This document shows, piece after piece, positions 16,668-26,340 of a DNA stretch of 64,000 nt. The stretch comes from Candidatus Zixiibacteriota bacterium (GTDB taxonomy: Bacteria; Zixibacteria; MSB-5A5; GN15; JACZUZ01). Under the pieces are notes generated by a model. The model was not told the origin of the DNA, did no database searches, and saw nothing but the letters and a program-made list of their open reading frames with translations. The position numbers and the translations under genes are program-made. Positions within the stretch are counted from its first letter, which is position 1, and the number at the start of each line of letters is the position of its first letter. Location: positions 1-64,000 of the forward strand of contig JAJRPM010000008.1 in the NCBI GenBank assembly GCA_024280775.1. The letters run 5' to 3'.

Positions 16668-19600
16668 ATGTCATTTAAGCGTCTTTTATTGGTTCCGCTA
16701 GCCACTTTGGCTCTGCTGGCGTTCTTCGACGTTTCAGCCCAGGCCCAGGCAGACCCAGGCATTCGAGATACCATCAGAATCGTAGACGCACAGGTTAACG
16801 CGGGGGATCACTTCCCCTTGACTGTGCGCATTTTTAATGACGAAGGTCTCAATGGAGGCACAATCGGAATGCGTTGGGGAGACCCCGACTTGTTTCTCGA
16901 TTCGGTAAGTTATGTCGGAAGTATCTTGGAGGCCTTACCGCCTTCATTCCGGCCAACTACAATCGACAATGCCACCAATTTTGAAGTGTTAACTGGCTTC
17001 TTCTTGTTCGGAGTCCCGCCAGTCCCCGCTAGCGCTGGAGTTTGGACCACGTTGTGGTTCACAGTAAGTCCAACCGCGACCGACAAAATAATCCCGCTTG
17101 ATTCTATCAAAGTCGGACCAGCCGGTGACTTCCTGCTAGTAGATGGTACTAACGCTTCATTTCCACCAGAGTATGTTCAAGGATCGGTGACAATAGGAAA
17201 CCCCTCAAGCAACACACCTCCTGTCCTGACCGCCATCACTCCGCAAACTGTCGCCGAAGGCGCCAATCTGAATTTTACTGTCACAGCAACCGACGCAGAG
17301 TCAATCCCGACTCTCAGCGCCTCAGCTCTGACTAACGCTACTTTCGTAGACAATGGTGACGGAACAGGCGCTTTTGATTTCAATCCGGACTTTACTCAAG
17401 CCGGACCACAGAGTGTGACCTTTATCGCCACTGACGGAGAATTCAGCGACACTATCACAGTCGCAATCACCGTCACCAATACAAATCGTCCGCCAGTATG
17501 GACCGCCGTTCCGGCCAAAGTAGTCAACGAAGGTGACTCACTCACCTTCGGAGTAACAGCAACCGACCCTGATGGCGATGGCCTGACACTCAGCGCTACC
17601 AATTTGCCGCCGAATGCAAGCTTTGTAGATAGCGGCAATGGATCCGGTTCAGCTACTTTTGCTCCTGACTTCACTCAAGCCGGAGGATACACTTTCAGCT
17701 TTGTAGCTGATGACGCCCCCGGGCCGGCGCTTGCCGCTGGTATCTTGGCAACCGACACTCTCAACGTGTCAGTCACGGTAAACAATGTTAACCGTGCGCC
17801 GCAATGGACAGCCGTTGCCCTGCAAACTGTGAACGAAGGTGATTCGCTCTCGTTCACAGTCACGGCAACCGACCCTGACGGCGATGCCCTAACCCTATCA
17901 GATGTGAGTCTGCCGACTAACGCAAGTTTCGTCGACAATGGCGATGGAACCGGCTCAGTTTCTTTTACACCTGATTTCACTCAAGCCGGTGACTTTACTT
18001 TCACCTTCGCCGCTGATGACGCTCCAGGGCCAACTCTGGCGCTTGGTAGTCGTGTAGTAGTGACACTAGATGTGCAAGTGACAGTCAGCAATGTAAACCG
18101 CGCACCGGTTCTCGCCGCTGTCAATGACACAAGCATTCAAGTAGGCCAGACATTGACACTGAATATCAGCGCGACTGATCCGGATGGAGACAGTCTGACA
18201 CTTGGTTCTCCATTACTCTTGAATTCAACATTTACCGATAACGGCGATGGCACAGGTGTATTCAGCTTCACCCCGAATGCCTCCCAAGTCGGAGTGGTAG
18301 GTGTTAGCTGGACAGCTAGCGATGGCGACTTGAGCGATTCAACCGCCGCATCAATCACTGTATCCGCCGCGCCGCCTGTACTGGGTAGCGTCACACCCGA
18401 TACACTATCATTCACTATTGTCCAGGGTGACGCAGCAACTCAGACAAGTTGCGCGTTCCTGACATCGTCGAATGCCCCGGAATCCTATACCGGTGTAGTC
18501 GTTGCAGGTGGAGTCTCGCTCTTTACAACCCTAATAGACACTGCCGGCCTGACCGATGACTCAGTATGTGTCACTGTAAGCGCAGCCGGATTGACGCCGG
18601 GTGTGTATTACAACACTGTTGCTTTTACAATCAACGGTATTGATAACAACCCCGTCAATCTCGTAGCGCGACTAACAGTTGAGCCAGCCGCTGTTTTCGA
18701 TAGCGCTTTTGTGACCCCTGACACACTGTGGTTCACAACCATCGAAGGCTCAGGCGACATTTTCGACAGTAGCGCCTTTTTGACTTCGACCAATGCCCCG
18801 GCGGCGTATACCGCCTCAGCATCTGGTTCGCCGCTCTTTACAGCTCTGCTCTCAGACAGTGGCTTCACTGATGATTCGATTCGTTTTCAAGTCAATTGTG
18901 TAGGCATACAACCCGGACAGTACTACAACACTGTGACGATTAACGTTGGAGGAGTTGTCAATAATCCGGTTAGTTTCGTCAACTGCCTGGTGGTTGAGCC
19001 AGCGCAAGTGGATACTTCAAACCTTGCGCTTTCGGACTCAATGTTCCAATTCATAGCCAGCGTTGACACACCATTTATCGCTGGGGATTCTATTAGAGTA
19101 TTCAATCTTGGCCCAGGACCGGATTTTGGCTGGGTGATCACGGGGATTGAGTGCTTTTACACTGATTGTGTAACTCCCCTGCTTTGTCCTGATACGGTTA
19201 TTGGTATGCCGATTGACCCTGATTCCAGCGGCATAACAGTGGCTCCTCTTGCAGGAACTACACCGTCATACGCGTTTATCAATGTCGATAATCAGAATCT
19301 TGTTCCCGGAACCTACACTTGTTGGTTCCAGGTTGAAGGCTCACCCAATGTTGCAAATTCTCCCCAGCAATTCCATGTCGAGTTCATAGTCAAACCAACT
19401 CCGCAACAACCAACAAGCATCATGTCCGTCACACCAACACGCTTCGAACATGTAGTCGTCGCTGGTGAGCCGAATGTGATTACTGACACTCTGGAAGTCA
19501 CCAATGTAGGTGACGGACCAGATTTTAGCTGGAGCCTGAATCTTGATTCAGCCTATTGCCTGTTCGTGCCAAATTGCCCGCCACAGATTCCGTTCTGTGG

Positions 19601-22016
19601 TGACACAATTCGCTTCAGCGGAATTGATTTCGCAGGTATAGGTCCGGTTAACGGAACCACACCGAGTGTTCTGACTGCATCTTTTGCAACAGACACACTC
19701 CTGCCGGGTGACTACTGGTGCTTCTTCGACGTAGTAGCTGACTCTGGTAATGTCGATAATTCACCGCAGACAGTCAGCGCACATCTAACTGTCCTGCCGC
19801 CGCCAATCGGCCCGTCAACTGACACTCTCTTTATCTCAACTGTTCCGGCAACCCCGGGCAGTAAAGTAAAAGTGCCGGTCAATTTGATTAACAACGGTCC
19901 GGTATGTCAGTTGGATATCCCGCTGATGTGGGCCTCATCGCAAATCTTCCTGGACTCGGTTTCCTTCGCCGGAACGCGTCTCGATGGAATAGCGAAAACT
20001 GATTACACCGTCGACAATGGCGCGCGCAAAGTGACTATCACTTTCGATGCCGTAAATATCGCCCTGCCGGTTGGCTCAGGACGAATCGCCTATATGTTCT
20101 TTGATGTCTTCTCGGGTATCACTGATGGCGGCTTGGTTCCGATTGACCGCTTCGGCGCAGTCACTTCAGGTGATTGCATCAAGACCGGTCAAATGCCCGA
20201 GTTCTTCCCGGGTGGAATAGTAATCGACTCCAGCGGCAATGTAATTTGCGGCCGTGTAGTAGACACCGCCGGAAATGAAATCCCTGGCGCGACAGTGCAG
20301 GTCTGGGATAACTTCCCGGGCGGTACATTCTTCGCCGAAGACACAACCTTGCTTGACGGTTCATTCAAATTCAATGAGCTCTTCGTAGTTCCATACACTC
20401 TGTACGGTTTCGCCGAAGGCTACTATCCCAACACCGTAGAGGATATCAACTTCGGAGTTCTCGGAGTCGAAGTTGTCCTGACACCGGTCTCACCGGTTCA
20501 GCCGACAAACGAGTGGGTTGAGTTCTACTGCGACGCTAACACCTACAAAGGTGTGCCGCTACCGGTTGGCTCAGTCATCGACGCCTTCGACCCCGATGGC
20601 GATCATGTCGGAACCTGGTTTGTCTCCGAGCCTGGTAAGTATGGCTTTATGCCCATCTACCGTGATGACGCATTCACCGAAGTAGATGACGGCGCCGATC
20701 CGGGTGACACTATTACCCTGTATATCAATGGTATGCCAGCGGAAACAACCGGAGATAGAGTATGGACTCAGAATGGCGACCGTTTCGAAGTTTGTTTGAA
20801 CTTCGACGGCTCAGTCACCAAAGAGTTGGTACTCAGACCGGGATGGAATTTGGTTTCCTGGAATATCGATACCGATGTTGACGATGTAGCGTCAATCTTC
20901 GGACCGATGATGAACAGCATCGATGTGATTCTCGGCTTTGAAGAAGTCGGGTTGACCTACGATCCTGATTTACCTGAATTCTCAACTTTGACCAGCGCTG
21001 ATCACAAGCACGGTTTCTGGGTGCGCATTGATCCTGCCGTTGACACCGGTGATGTGCTGTTGAACATCACCGGACTACCGGCTTTGGTCAATACTCCGAT
21101 AAACCTTGAAGCGGGCTGGAACTTGATTTCCTACTTGCCGCCAGTGTCATTGCCGACAACTTCGGCCTTAGTGTCACAGGAAGGCAATTTGCGGGTAGCT
21201 CTCGGCTTCGACGGCGGAGCGCAGACCTATGAGCCGACACTACCGGACTTCTCTACCTTGAACACTCTCTCGCCCTGCTTCGGTTACTGGCTGAAAGTTT
21301 TTGAGCCGAGTACTCTGGTCTATCCGGGCTTCAATAGCGCTCCGTTTATTGAGCAGGATGAAAACACCGAAGGTGGTGTTCTCGCTCGCTTGGGTGTGGC
21401 CAATGAACTGGCCCCGACAGGTAGCTGGATTGATATCTACGCCAAAGAGCTAACGCTCGATGGAGCGCCGGTAAGCTCCGGCTCTGAAATCCGTATTGTT
21501 GACAATAATCAGCAGTTAGTCGGATTTGGTCGCACCACCAGCGGTGGCAGACTGAACTTCACTCCGGTCTACGGCTCAGCAACCAAGAATGAGAACGGCC
21601 TGCAAGCTGGCGGACAATTCTCAATTCTCGTCGATGGCAAAGCCACCAACGAAACCTTCACCTTCGGACAACGTGGAGATCGCCTCGAAATCGGCGCTCT
21701 GTCATTGCGCGAAGGAACAGACGGCACAATACTGCCGACTGACTTTAACTTAGCTCAGAACTTCCCGAATCCGTTTAACCCCTCAACGAAAATCAGCTTC
21801 TCACTGCCTAAGGCGTCAGAAGTTACAATTGAGGTGTTCAATGTGCTCGGTAAGAAGGTTGCAACCTTGGTGAGCGGCTCATTCGAAGCCGGTCAGTCAA
21901 CTGTAACCTGGGAGGCGAGGACCGATACCGGAGAGCCAGTGGCCTCTGGAATGTACTTCTATCGTCTCAAAGCCGGAAGCTTCACTCAGACTCGCAAGAT
22001 GGTTCTGCTGAAGTAA
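16668..22016 (+). CDS. Giant multidomain secreted protein with C-terminal sorting domain
   Basis: An exported protein of 1782 residues. Parts in order: signal peptide (1-28); a cohesin-like beta domain (about 30-175); four tandem Ig/cadherin-like repeats of about 90-100 residues (183-566) with E-G-D-S-L and T-D-P-D-G-D motifs; four BACON-like repeats (571-1044); a second cohesin-like domain (1046-1175); a carboxypeptidase-regulatory-like domain (1188-1270); a G-K-Y-G-F-M-P module (1278-1382) shared with the next gene; two tandem G-W-N-L-[IV]-S repeats (1384-1555); a further module copy (1578-1678); and a T9SS-like sorting domain (about 1690-1782) with N-P-F-N-P-S-T. AGGGAG precedes the ATG. 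It is probably a cell-surface or released structural or adhesive protein; no enzymatic motif is visible. Confidence 0.85.
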   Translation: MSFKRLLLVPLATLALLAFFDVSAQAQADPGIRDTIRIVDAQVNAGDHFPLTVRIFNDEGLNGGTIGMRWGDPDLFLDSVSYVGSILEALPPSFRPTTIDNATNFEVLTGFFLFGVPPVPASAGVWTTLWFTVSPTATDKIIPLDSIKVGPAGDFLLVDGTNASFPPEYVQGSVTIGNPSSNTPPVLTAITPQTVAEGANLNFTVTATDAESIPTLSASALTNATFVDNGDGTGAFDFNPDFTQAGPQSVTFIATDGEFSDTITVAITVTNTNRPPVWTAVPAKVVNEGDSLTFGVTATDPDGDGLTLSATNLPPNASFVDSGNGSGSATFAPDFTQAGGYTFSFVADDAPGPALAAGILATDTLNVSVTVNNVNRAPQWTAVALQTVNEGDSLSFTVTATDPDGDALTLSDVSLPTNASFVDNGDGTGSVSFTPDFTQAGDFTFTFAADDAPGPTLALGSRVVVTLDVQVTVSNVNRAPVLAAVNDTSIQVGQTLTLNISATDPDGDSLTLGSPLLLNSTFTDNGDGTGVFSFTPNASQVGVVGVSWTASDGDLSDSTAASITVSAAPPVLGSVTPDTLSFTIVQGDAATQTSCAFLTSSNAPESYTGVVVAGGVSLFTTLIDTAGLTDDSVCVTVSAAGLTPGVYYNTVAFTINGIDNNPVNLVARLTVEPAAVFDSAFVTPDTLWFTTIEGSGDIFDSSAFLTSTNAPAAYTASASGSPLFTALLSDSGFTDDSIRFQVNCVGIQPGQYYNTVTINVGGVVNNPVSFVNCLVVEPAQVDTSNLALSDSMFQFIASVDTPFIAGDSIRVFNLGPGPDFGWVITGIECFYTDCVTPLLCPDTVIGMPIDPDSSGITVAPLAGTTPSYAFINVDNQNLVPGTYTCWFQVEGSPNVANSPQQFHVEFIVKPTPQQPTSIMSVTPTRFEHVVVAGEPNVITDTLEVTNVGDGPDFSWSLNLDSAYCLFVPNCPPQIPFCGDTIRFSGIDFAGIGPVNGTTPSVLTASFATDTLLPGDYWCFFDVVADSGNVDNSPQTVSAHLTVLPPPIGPSTDTLFISTVPATPGSKVKVPVNLINNGPVCQLDIPLMWASSQIFLDSVSFAGTRLDGIAKTDYTVDNGARKVTITFDAVNIALPVGSGRIAYMFFDVFSGITDGGLVPIDRFGAVTSGDCIKTGQMPEFFPGGIVIDSSGNVICGRVVDTAGNEIPGATVQVWDNFPGGTFFAEDTTLLDGSFKFNELFVVPYTLYGFAEGYYPNTVEDINFGVLGVEVVLTPVSPVQPTNEWVEFYCDANTYKGVPLPVGSVIDAFDPDGDHVGTWFVSEPGKYGFMPIYRDDAFTEVDDGADPGDTITLYINGMPAETTGDRVWTQNGDRFEVCLNFDGSVTKELVLRPGWNLVSWNIDTDVDDVASIFGPMMNSIDVILGFEEVGLTYDPDLPEFSTLTSADHKHGFWVRIDPAVDTGDVLLNITGLPALVNTPINLEAGWNLISYLPPVSLPTTSALVSQEGNLRVALGFDGGAQTYEPTLPDFSTLNTLSPCFGYWLKVFEPSTLVYPGFNSAPFIEQDENTEGGVLARLGVANELAPTGSWIDIYAKELTLDGAPVSSGSEIRIVDNNQQLVGFGRTTSGGRLNFTPVYGSATKNENGLQAGGQFSILVDGKATNETFTFGQRGDRLEIGALSLREGTDGTILPTDFNLAQNFPNPFNPSTKISFSLPKASEVTIEVFNVLGKKVATLVSGSFEAGQSTVTWEARTDTGEPVASGMYFYRLKAGSFTQTRKMVLLK

Positions 22017-22032
22017 GAAACTCAATGCAAAT

Positions 22033-22082
22033 GGCCGCCGACCGGAGAAGACCCAAAAACAGCTCTGGTCGGCGCCACTTTT
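22033..22082 (+). terminator. Possible terminator after the giant secreted protein
   Basis: GCCGACC (22037-22043) pairs with GGTCGGC (22067-22073), followed shortly by ACTTTT. The loop is large and the T-run short, so this is a weak terminator. Confidence 0.5.
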
Positions 22083-22296
22083 GCAATTGAATGTATTGGA
22101 AGTTATAGTTGTAACAGGTTATGCGGGAGGAAATCACTCAGTTAGTAGCGCCAGATGTGTTCCGGGAGCCTGAATGGAATCAAATCAGCCCGAGACAATC
22201 AGCGGACAATAGAGTAAGTTCTTGCCATACATCACCTTAAAGAGACGCCGCGATGGCGTAACAAGTTGGCCCATCCATATATGCCGGAGGATTCTG

Positions 22297-23388
22297 GTGG
22301 AGTATAGATTGAAAAGAGCAACAACAGCGAACCGAAAACACCCACGCATTGCAACTCTCGCTTGCAGTTGTGCAATTGCGTTCGCCCTATTTGGCGCTGG
22401 TCTGTTCACAGCCAGTTCCGCTCAGGCAGGTGATCCCATTCCGACTCCGGTATGGACAGACTTTTTCGGAACAGTAGTAGAATTCAACGGCCAGCCGGTT
22501 CCGGTAGGCTCTCTCGTGGAGGCCTTCGATCCTCAGGGAGTGCTATGCGGCAAGTTCGTAGTCGCCACTGCCGGCAAATATGGCTTTATGCCAACCTACG
22601 GGGATGATTCTCGCACCCCCGGAGTTGACGAAGGCGCCGAGTCAGGCGATGAAATCACCTTCACCCTCAACGGTAGACCCGGGACTATCAGTAGCATAAG
22701 CGACCCGATTTGGGTTAGCGGTCCGGCAAGCCCTAAATTGGTGAATATCTTTGCCACGGGCGCTCTAGGATTTGAGTCTATTCAATTGCCCTCAGATAAA
22801 TTCGCCGCGCCATTGGATACTGTCAGCTTTGATATCGTGTTTCGCAATAGCGGTGATGTAACAGACTTCTACAAACTGGAAGTTACTTCAAATCTCGGTT
22901 GGGAGTTGATTTTCCCCGCTGATTTCATCTATGTCCCAGCCGGACTGACCTCATCCACTGTAACGTTCTCAGTGGTGGTTCCGCCATTTGTTCTCGGCAA
23001 TGTCAGTGACCAGTTGTCTTTCTCGTTAACCTCGGGTCTTGACTCCAATAATGGTGTCTCTGGAGTTGTGAATGCTCTAGTTTTGATTACCGATGTGGGT
23101 GATGATGACGAAGTTGCTTTGCCCGCGACTTTTGATCTCGGTCAAAACTATCCGAATCCGTTTAACCCGACCACCAAGATTCCATTTACTCTGCGCGTCA
23201 GCTCAGAGGTCACACTCAGCGTCTACAACGTCCTCGGACAAAAAGTGGACGCGCTGAATCTCGGAGTTATGTCCTCCGGCGCTCACACCATCGAGTACCA
23301 GCCCTCAACTCAGTCTAGTGGAGTGTATTTCTACAAGATTGTAGCCGGCGACTTCACCGCTACCCGCAGGATGATTCTGCTAAAATAG
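22297..23388 (+). CDS. Secreted protein with G-K-Y-G-F-M-P module and sorting domain
   Basis: 363 residues from the GTG at 22297, which follows a GGAGG box by 6 bases; an in-frame TTG at 22222 is an unlikely earlier start. A signal peptide ends near A-Q-A-G. A module of about 85 residues with P-V-P-V-G-S-[LV]-[VI]-x-A-F-D and G-K-Y-G-F-M-P closely resembles residues 1278-1382 of the preceding giant protein. Then comes an alpha-galactosidase-NEW3-like beta domain and a C-terminal N-P-F-N-P-T-T sorting domain. It probably acts at the cell surface with its neighbour. A strong terminator follows at 23422. Confidence 0.83.
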   Translation: MEYRLKRATTANRKHPRIATLACSCAIAFALFGAGLFTASSAQAGDPIPTPVWTDFFGTVVEFNGQPVPVGSLVEAFDPQGVLCGKFVVATAGKYGFMPTYGDDSRTPGVDEGAESGDEITFTLNGRPGTISSISDPIWVSGPASPKLVNIFATGALGFESIQLPSDKFAAPLDTVSFDIVFRNSGDVTDFYKLEVTSNLGWELIFPADFIYVPAGLTSSTVTFSVVVPPFVLGNVSDQLSFSLTSGLDSNNGVSGVVNALVLITDVGDDDEVALPATFDLGQNYPNPFNPTTKIPFTLRVSSEVTLSVYNVLGQKVDALNLGVMSSGAHTIEYQPSTQSSGVYFYKIVAGDFTATRRMILLK

Positions 23389-23421
23389 CTTAATAGTTAC
23401 CCTATAAGTACCAGACTTTCG

Positions 23422-23454
23422 ACCCGCCCAGCGACCTCGCCGGGCGGGTTTTTT
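23422..23454 (+). terminator. Rho-independent terminator
   Basis: ACCCGCCC (23422-23429) pairs with GGGCGGGT (23442-23449), followed by a run of six T. It ends the secreted-protein transcript. Confidence 0.92.
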
Positions 23455-23638
23455 CTTAGCCACCCTCGCCATCTATTATTTGCGCAAAATTGTTGAGAGT
23501 GTTAGCTTAACCAAGTTATGAGCAGGAGCTCATCACTGAAGGCAATAAGCAGATTTCAGGAAATGAACAAATGGAATTGTATTCACTCCGAACCTCTGGC
23601 GCCATTTCCCCAACCCGAAAAGAAACATAACGAACTAG

Positions 23639-24658
23639 ATGTCCCTAAAGCTTAGTCATTACGGTCGCACCGACACAGGATTAGTACGCCCCGGCAACGA
23701 GGATTCCCTTCTGTTGCTACCGGAGAAAAATCTGTTTGTCATCTGCGATGGCATGGGCGGACACAGCGCAGGAGAAGTAGCGTCACGAACCGCAGTCGGC
23801 ACTATCTCGGCTACTTTCTCAGTCGATAGCCCAGAGCTACGCGATGACCCACTGCTGAATCTCGAAGAAGACTTGCCGCCGCAGTCTGACTTGTTAGTCA
23901 AATCCATACGTCTTGCAAATCGCCGTATTTACAACCGTGGCGTGATAGACCAAAACCTGCAAGGGATGGGCACCACAGTTGTCGGAATGTGTTTTGGAAA
24001 CAAATTGGTGTCACTGGCCCATGTTGGAGATAGCAGAATCTATGTCTATCGCGGGTCCAGGCTAACTCCCCTGACCACCGACCATTCCTGGGTAGCAGAG
24101 GTTCAGGCCGCCGGCAATATGACCGAAGAGACCGCCAGCACGTTAGTGAACAAGAATATCATCACCCGCGCATTAGGAATAAAAGAGTCGGTTGAGGTTG
24201 ATATTCGCCTCGAAGAGTTCATCACCGGCGATATGTTTGTCCTATGCTCCGATGGACTTTGCGGGTATGCGACCGATGATGAAATTCAAAGTGTGGTGAC
24301 CGACTGCAAGAAGGACCCGAAACGAACAGTCGATAGCCTGATTCGTCTGGCCAATGATCATGGCGGGTCTGATAATGTAACTGTGATTTGCGTGCGAGTA
24401 GATTCCTGTGACGAATTAGCCACCTACCGTCCAAAACCGGTAGTAACCATTCCGGTTGAGTCAATTGTCACTGGCGAGCGTGAGGACGAATGGCTCGAAA
24501 CACTAGCGGAGATGACTCGCAATTCATTGGAAGCCGAAAGCGCCGATGACAACCAAGACGACGAGAGTAGCGGCTCACGGACCTTCATGATAATAGTTCT
24601 GTTGATTCTACTGGGATTGACCGCCGCCGCATATTACTACTTTGGCGAATTGTTATAG
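23639..24658 (+). CDS. PP2C-family Ser/Thr protein phosphatase, membrane-anchored
   Basis: A PPM/PP2C phosphatase (Stp/PrpC type), 339 residues. The metal-binding Asp motifs are in order: R-P-G-N-E-D near residue 17, V-I-C-D-G-M-G-G-H near 36, V-G-D-S-R near 126, C-S-D-G-L-C near 204 and G-G-S-D-N-V-T near 240. An acidic linker leads to a C-terminal transmembrane helix (about 314-334), placing the catalytic domain in the cytoplasm at the membrane. Such enzymes reverse Hanks-type kinase phosphorylation; no kinase gene is in the window. Confidence 0.9.
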   Translation: MSLKLSHYGRTDTGLVRPGNEDSLLLLPEKNLFVICDGMGGHSAGEVASRTAVGTISATFSVDSPELRDDPLLNLEEDLPPQSDLLVKSIRLANRRIYNRGVIDQNLQGMGTTVVGMCFGNKLVSLAHVGDSRIYVYRGSRLTPLTTDHSWVAEVQAAGNMTEETASTLVNKNIITRALGIKESVEVDIRLEEFITGDMFVLCSDGLCGYATDDEIQSVVTDCKKDPKRTVDSLIRLANDHGGSDNVTVICVRVDSCDELATYRPKPVVTIPVESIVTGEREDEWLETLAEMTRNSLEAESADDNQDDESSGSRTFMIIVLLILLGLTAAAYYYFGELL

Positions 24659-24707
24659 CTACTTCGTCCTTTGGGGATTCCAGGGCTCAAATTTGCGGCG
24701 AATCAAG

Positions 24708-24735
24708 TTGACTTTCGCTGGAAGTATCCTATATT
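24708..24735 (+). promoter_or_regulatory. Sigma-70-like promoter of tRNA-Arg
   Basis: TTGACT (24708-24713), a 16-base spacer and TATATT (24730-24735), about 80 bases before the tRNA. Confidence 0.68.
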
Positions 24736-24816
24736 TTGCCCCGCGCGTTAAGATTTTGTTGAGAATACCGCGCATCAAAAAGGCCGTCTATCGGCTCATA
24801 TTTCACAAGCATTTAT

Positions 24817-24890
<74 letters not shown>

Positions 24891-25069
24891 TTTTGTTTTT
24901 GGGAACCCCTATTTACCCAATCGCCCCAAGTATTACTATTTATCGACAATAGAAATTGAATACACCTGGCTCCCAATGAAGAAGCAGCGCGCTCTTTCAT
25001 GTCGCATTTGGAAATAACCATAACCCAAATAGCGATTAGAATCTTGAATTAAGTAATTGGCGCAAGTAA

Positions 25070-25957
25070 TCAGCGCAAGTAAATCGTGGCGTAGCGCCGG
25101 AGGGCGTCTTTTCGATGGGGCCAGTAAGGTTCAACTCCCCAATACAGGCCCGGCCAGCCGTCTTTGCGAATTCGCCAAACTTCATCGTGGATTTGCTGTA
25201 CCTGATAGTCAAGTGGTCTCAATCCATGACGTTTTGTCAGCTCTGTGCGCTGTTCCAGGTCTACTCCGTCAATGAAGACCACCGCTTTTTCATTTAGCAG
25301 AGGAAGCATATTGGCAAACATCTTTGAGGACAATTTAGGCTCGATATTTAGCAAAACATTTTGCAGAAAGAGGATGTCAGCCTTGCCGGTCTTTTCAACG
25401 AGATTTGGGTCGAGCGCATCGAGATGCGAAAATGTTACATGCTCTTTTATATTTGGACGGACTCGATATCCCGATTCGTTCTCAGAAACAAAAGTCTGAG
25501 AAATGAATTTTTCAGATAATGATTCATTGCTGAAGACTTCTTCTTTAGTGTATAGACCCTGTTGGCATCTTTCGACAAGCTCGGGGTTGATATCACCGGC
25601 AACAATCTTGAACGCCACATCCGAACGTTCATTTACAATTGACGAAGCAATTGAGTACGGCTCGGCTCCCGTTGAGCAGGCCAATACGACAATGTTGAGT
25701 GGTCGTCCGAGATTTGAAGGATCAAGAAACTCAAAGGTCGGGCCAAGCAACGCCGGAAGCTGGCTAGGGGTGCGACAAAAGCGAGTAAAAGCTTCATGAG
25801 GAGCGCGGTCGCTGGTTCTTAAGACCATCTTGTAACGCCAAACATTCATCCAATAGCGCATCGCCCGGCAAAGACGTGACTCGATAAAGAGCCGCATTAG
25901 TGGAGCCCTTTTCATTACAGATTTCAACATCTCGCTCATATTTACCTCCACCCTCAA
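25070..25957 (-). CDS. CheR-like SAM methyltransferase, paralogue 1
   Basis: 295 residues, with the catalytic-domain signature of CheR: F-T-R-F-C-R-T-P (CheR T-x-F-F-R) near 57, A-C-S-T-G-A-E-P-Y-S near 94-103, an Asp-Ile-Asn SAM-ribose motif near 122 followed by a G-L-Y-x-x-E-E-V segment, and L-F-L-Q-N-V-L-L-N (CheR F-C-R-N-V-L-I-Y) near 200. CheR methylates glutamates of chemoreceptors, but the usual N-terminal CheR helix bundle is replaced by a basic hydrophobic segment, and no chemotaxis genes are near. It is clearly paralogous to the gene at 28214. The target is unknown. It shares its strand with the propeller fusion gene upstream of it. Confidence 0.75.
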   Translation of the reverse strand: MRVEVNMSEMLKSVMKRAPLMRLFIESRLCRAMRYWMNVWRYKMVLRTSDRAPHEAFTRFCRTPSQLPALLGPTFEFLDPSNLGRPLNIVVLACSTGAEPYSIASSIVNERSDVAFKIVAGDINPELVERCQQGLYTKEEVFSNESLSEKFISQTFVSENESGYRVRPNIKEHVTFSHLDALDPNLVEKTGKADILFLQNVLLNIEPKLSSKMFANMLPLLNEKAVVFIDGVDLEQRTELTKRHGLRPLDYQVQQIHDEVWRIRKDGWPGLYWGVEPYWPHRKDALRRYATIYLR

Positions 25958-26340
25958 CTGTTACAAGACCTCTTTGGTCTATTCTACCTTTGCTCACAGG
26001 AAAACTGCTGGTCAGTGGTTAATAGTACCCGTTAATTGGATTGATAGGCTCGCGCCACAAAGAGTATCGCTAGTTCTATTCACCAACAATACATAAAAGA
26101 CCTACCCCTGCGCCAAACATCAGTATATATCCGCAAATGTTTGCGATTATACACACCAATGTAGTCTGCATAGGATCTTCCCTAACTTAGAGTTTAGCAA
26201 TTCTCGTGCCTGATTGGTCAGCGCAACATTGCGACAACCGCCCAGTAGTGAGAAGCTTTGAAGTAGTAGTCTCGAAGCGGGACTATCAACGGGAGTGTTT
26301 GTATTATATCAATTGAGGAGGTGTCAATGATTCATGAATG
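25958..26340. other. Intergenic, no recognisable feature
   Basis: About 380 bases between two minus-strand genes. I see no gene, repeat or clear terminator; it probably carries the promoter of the first CheR-like gene. Confidence 0.4.
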
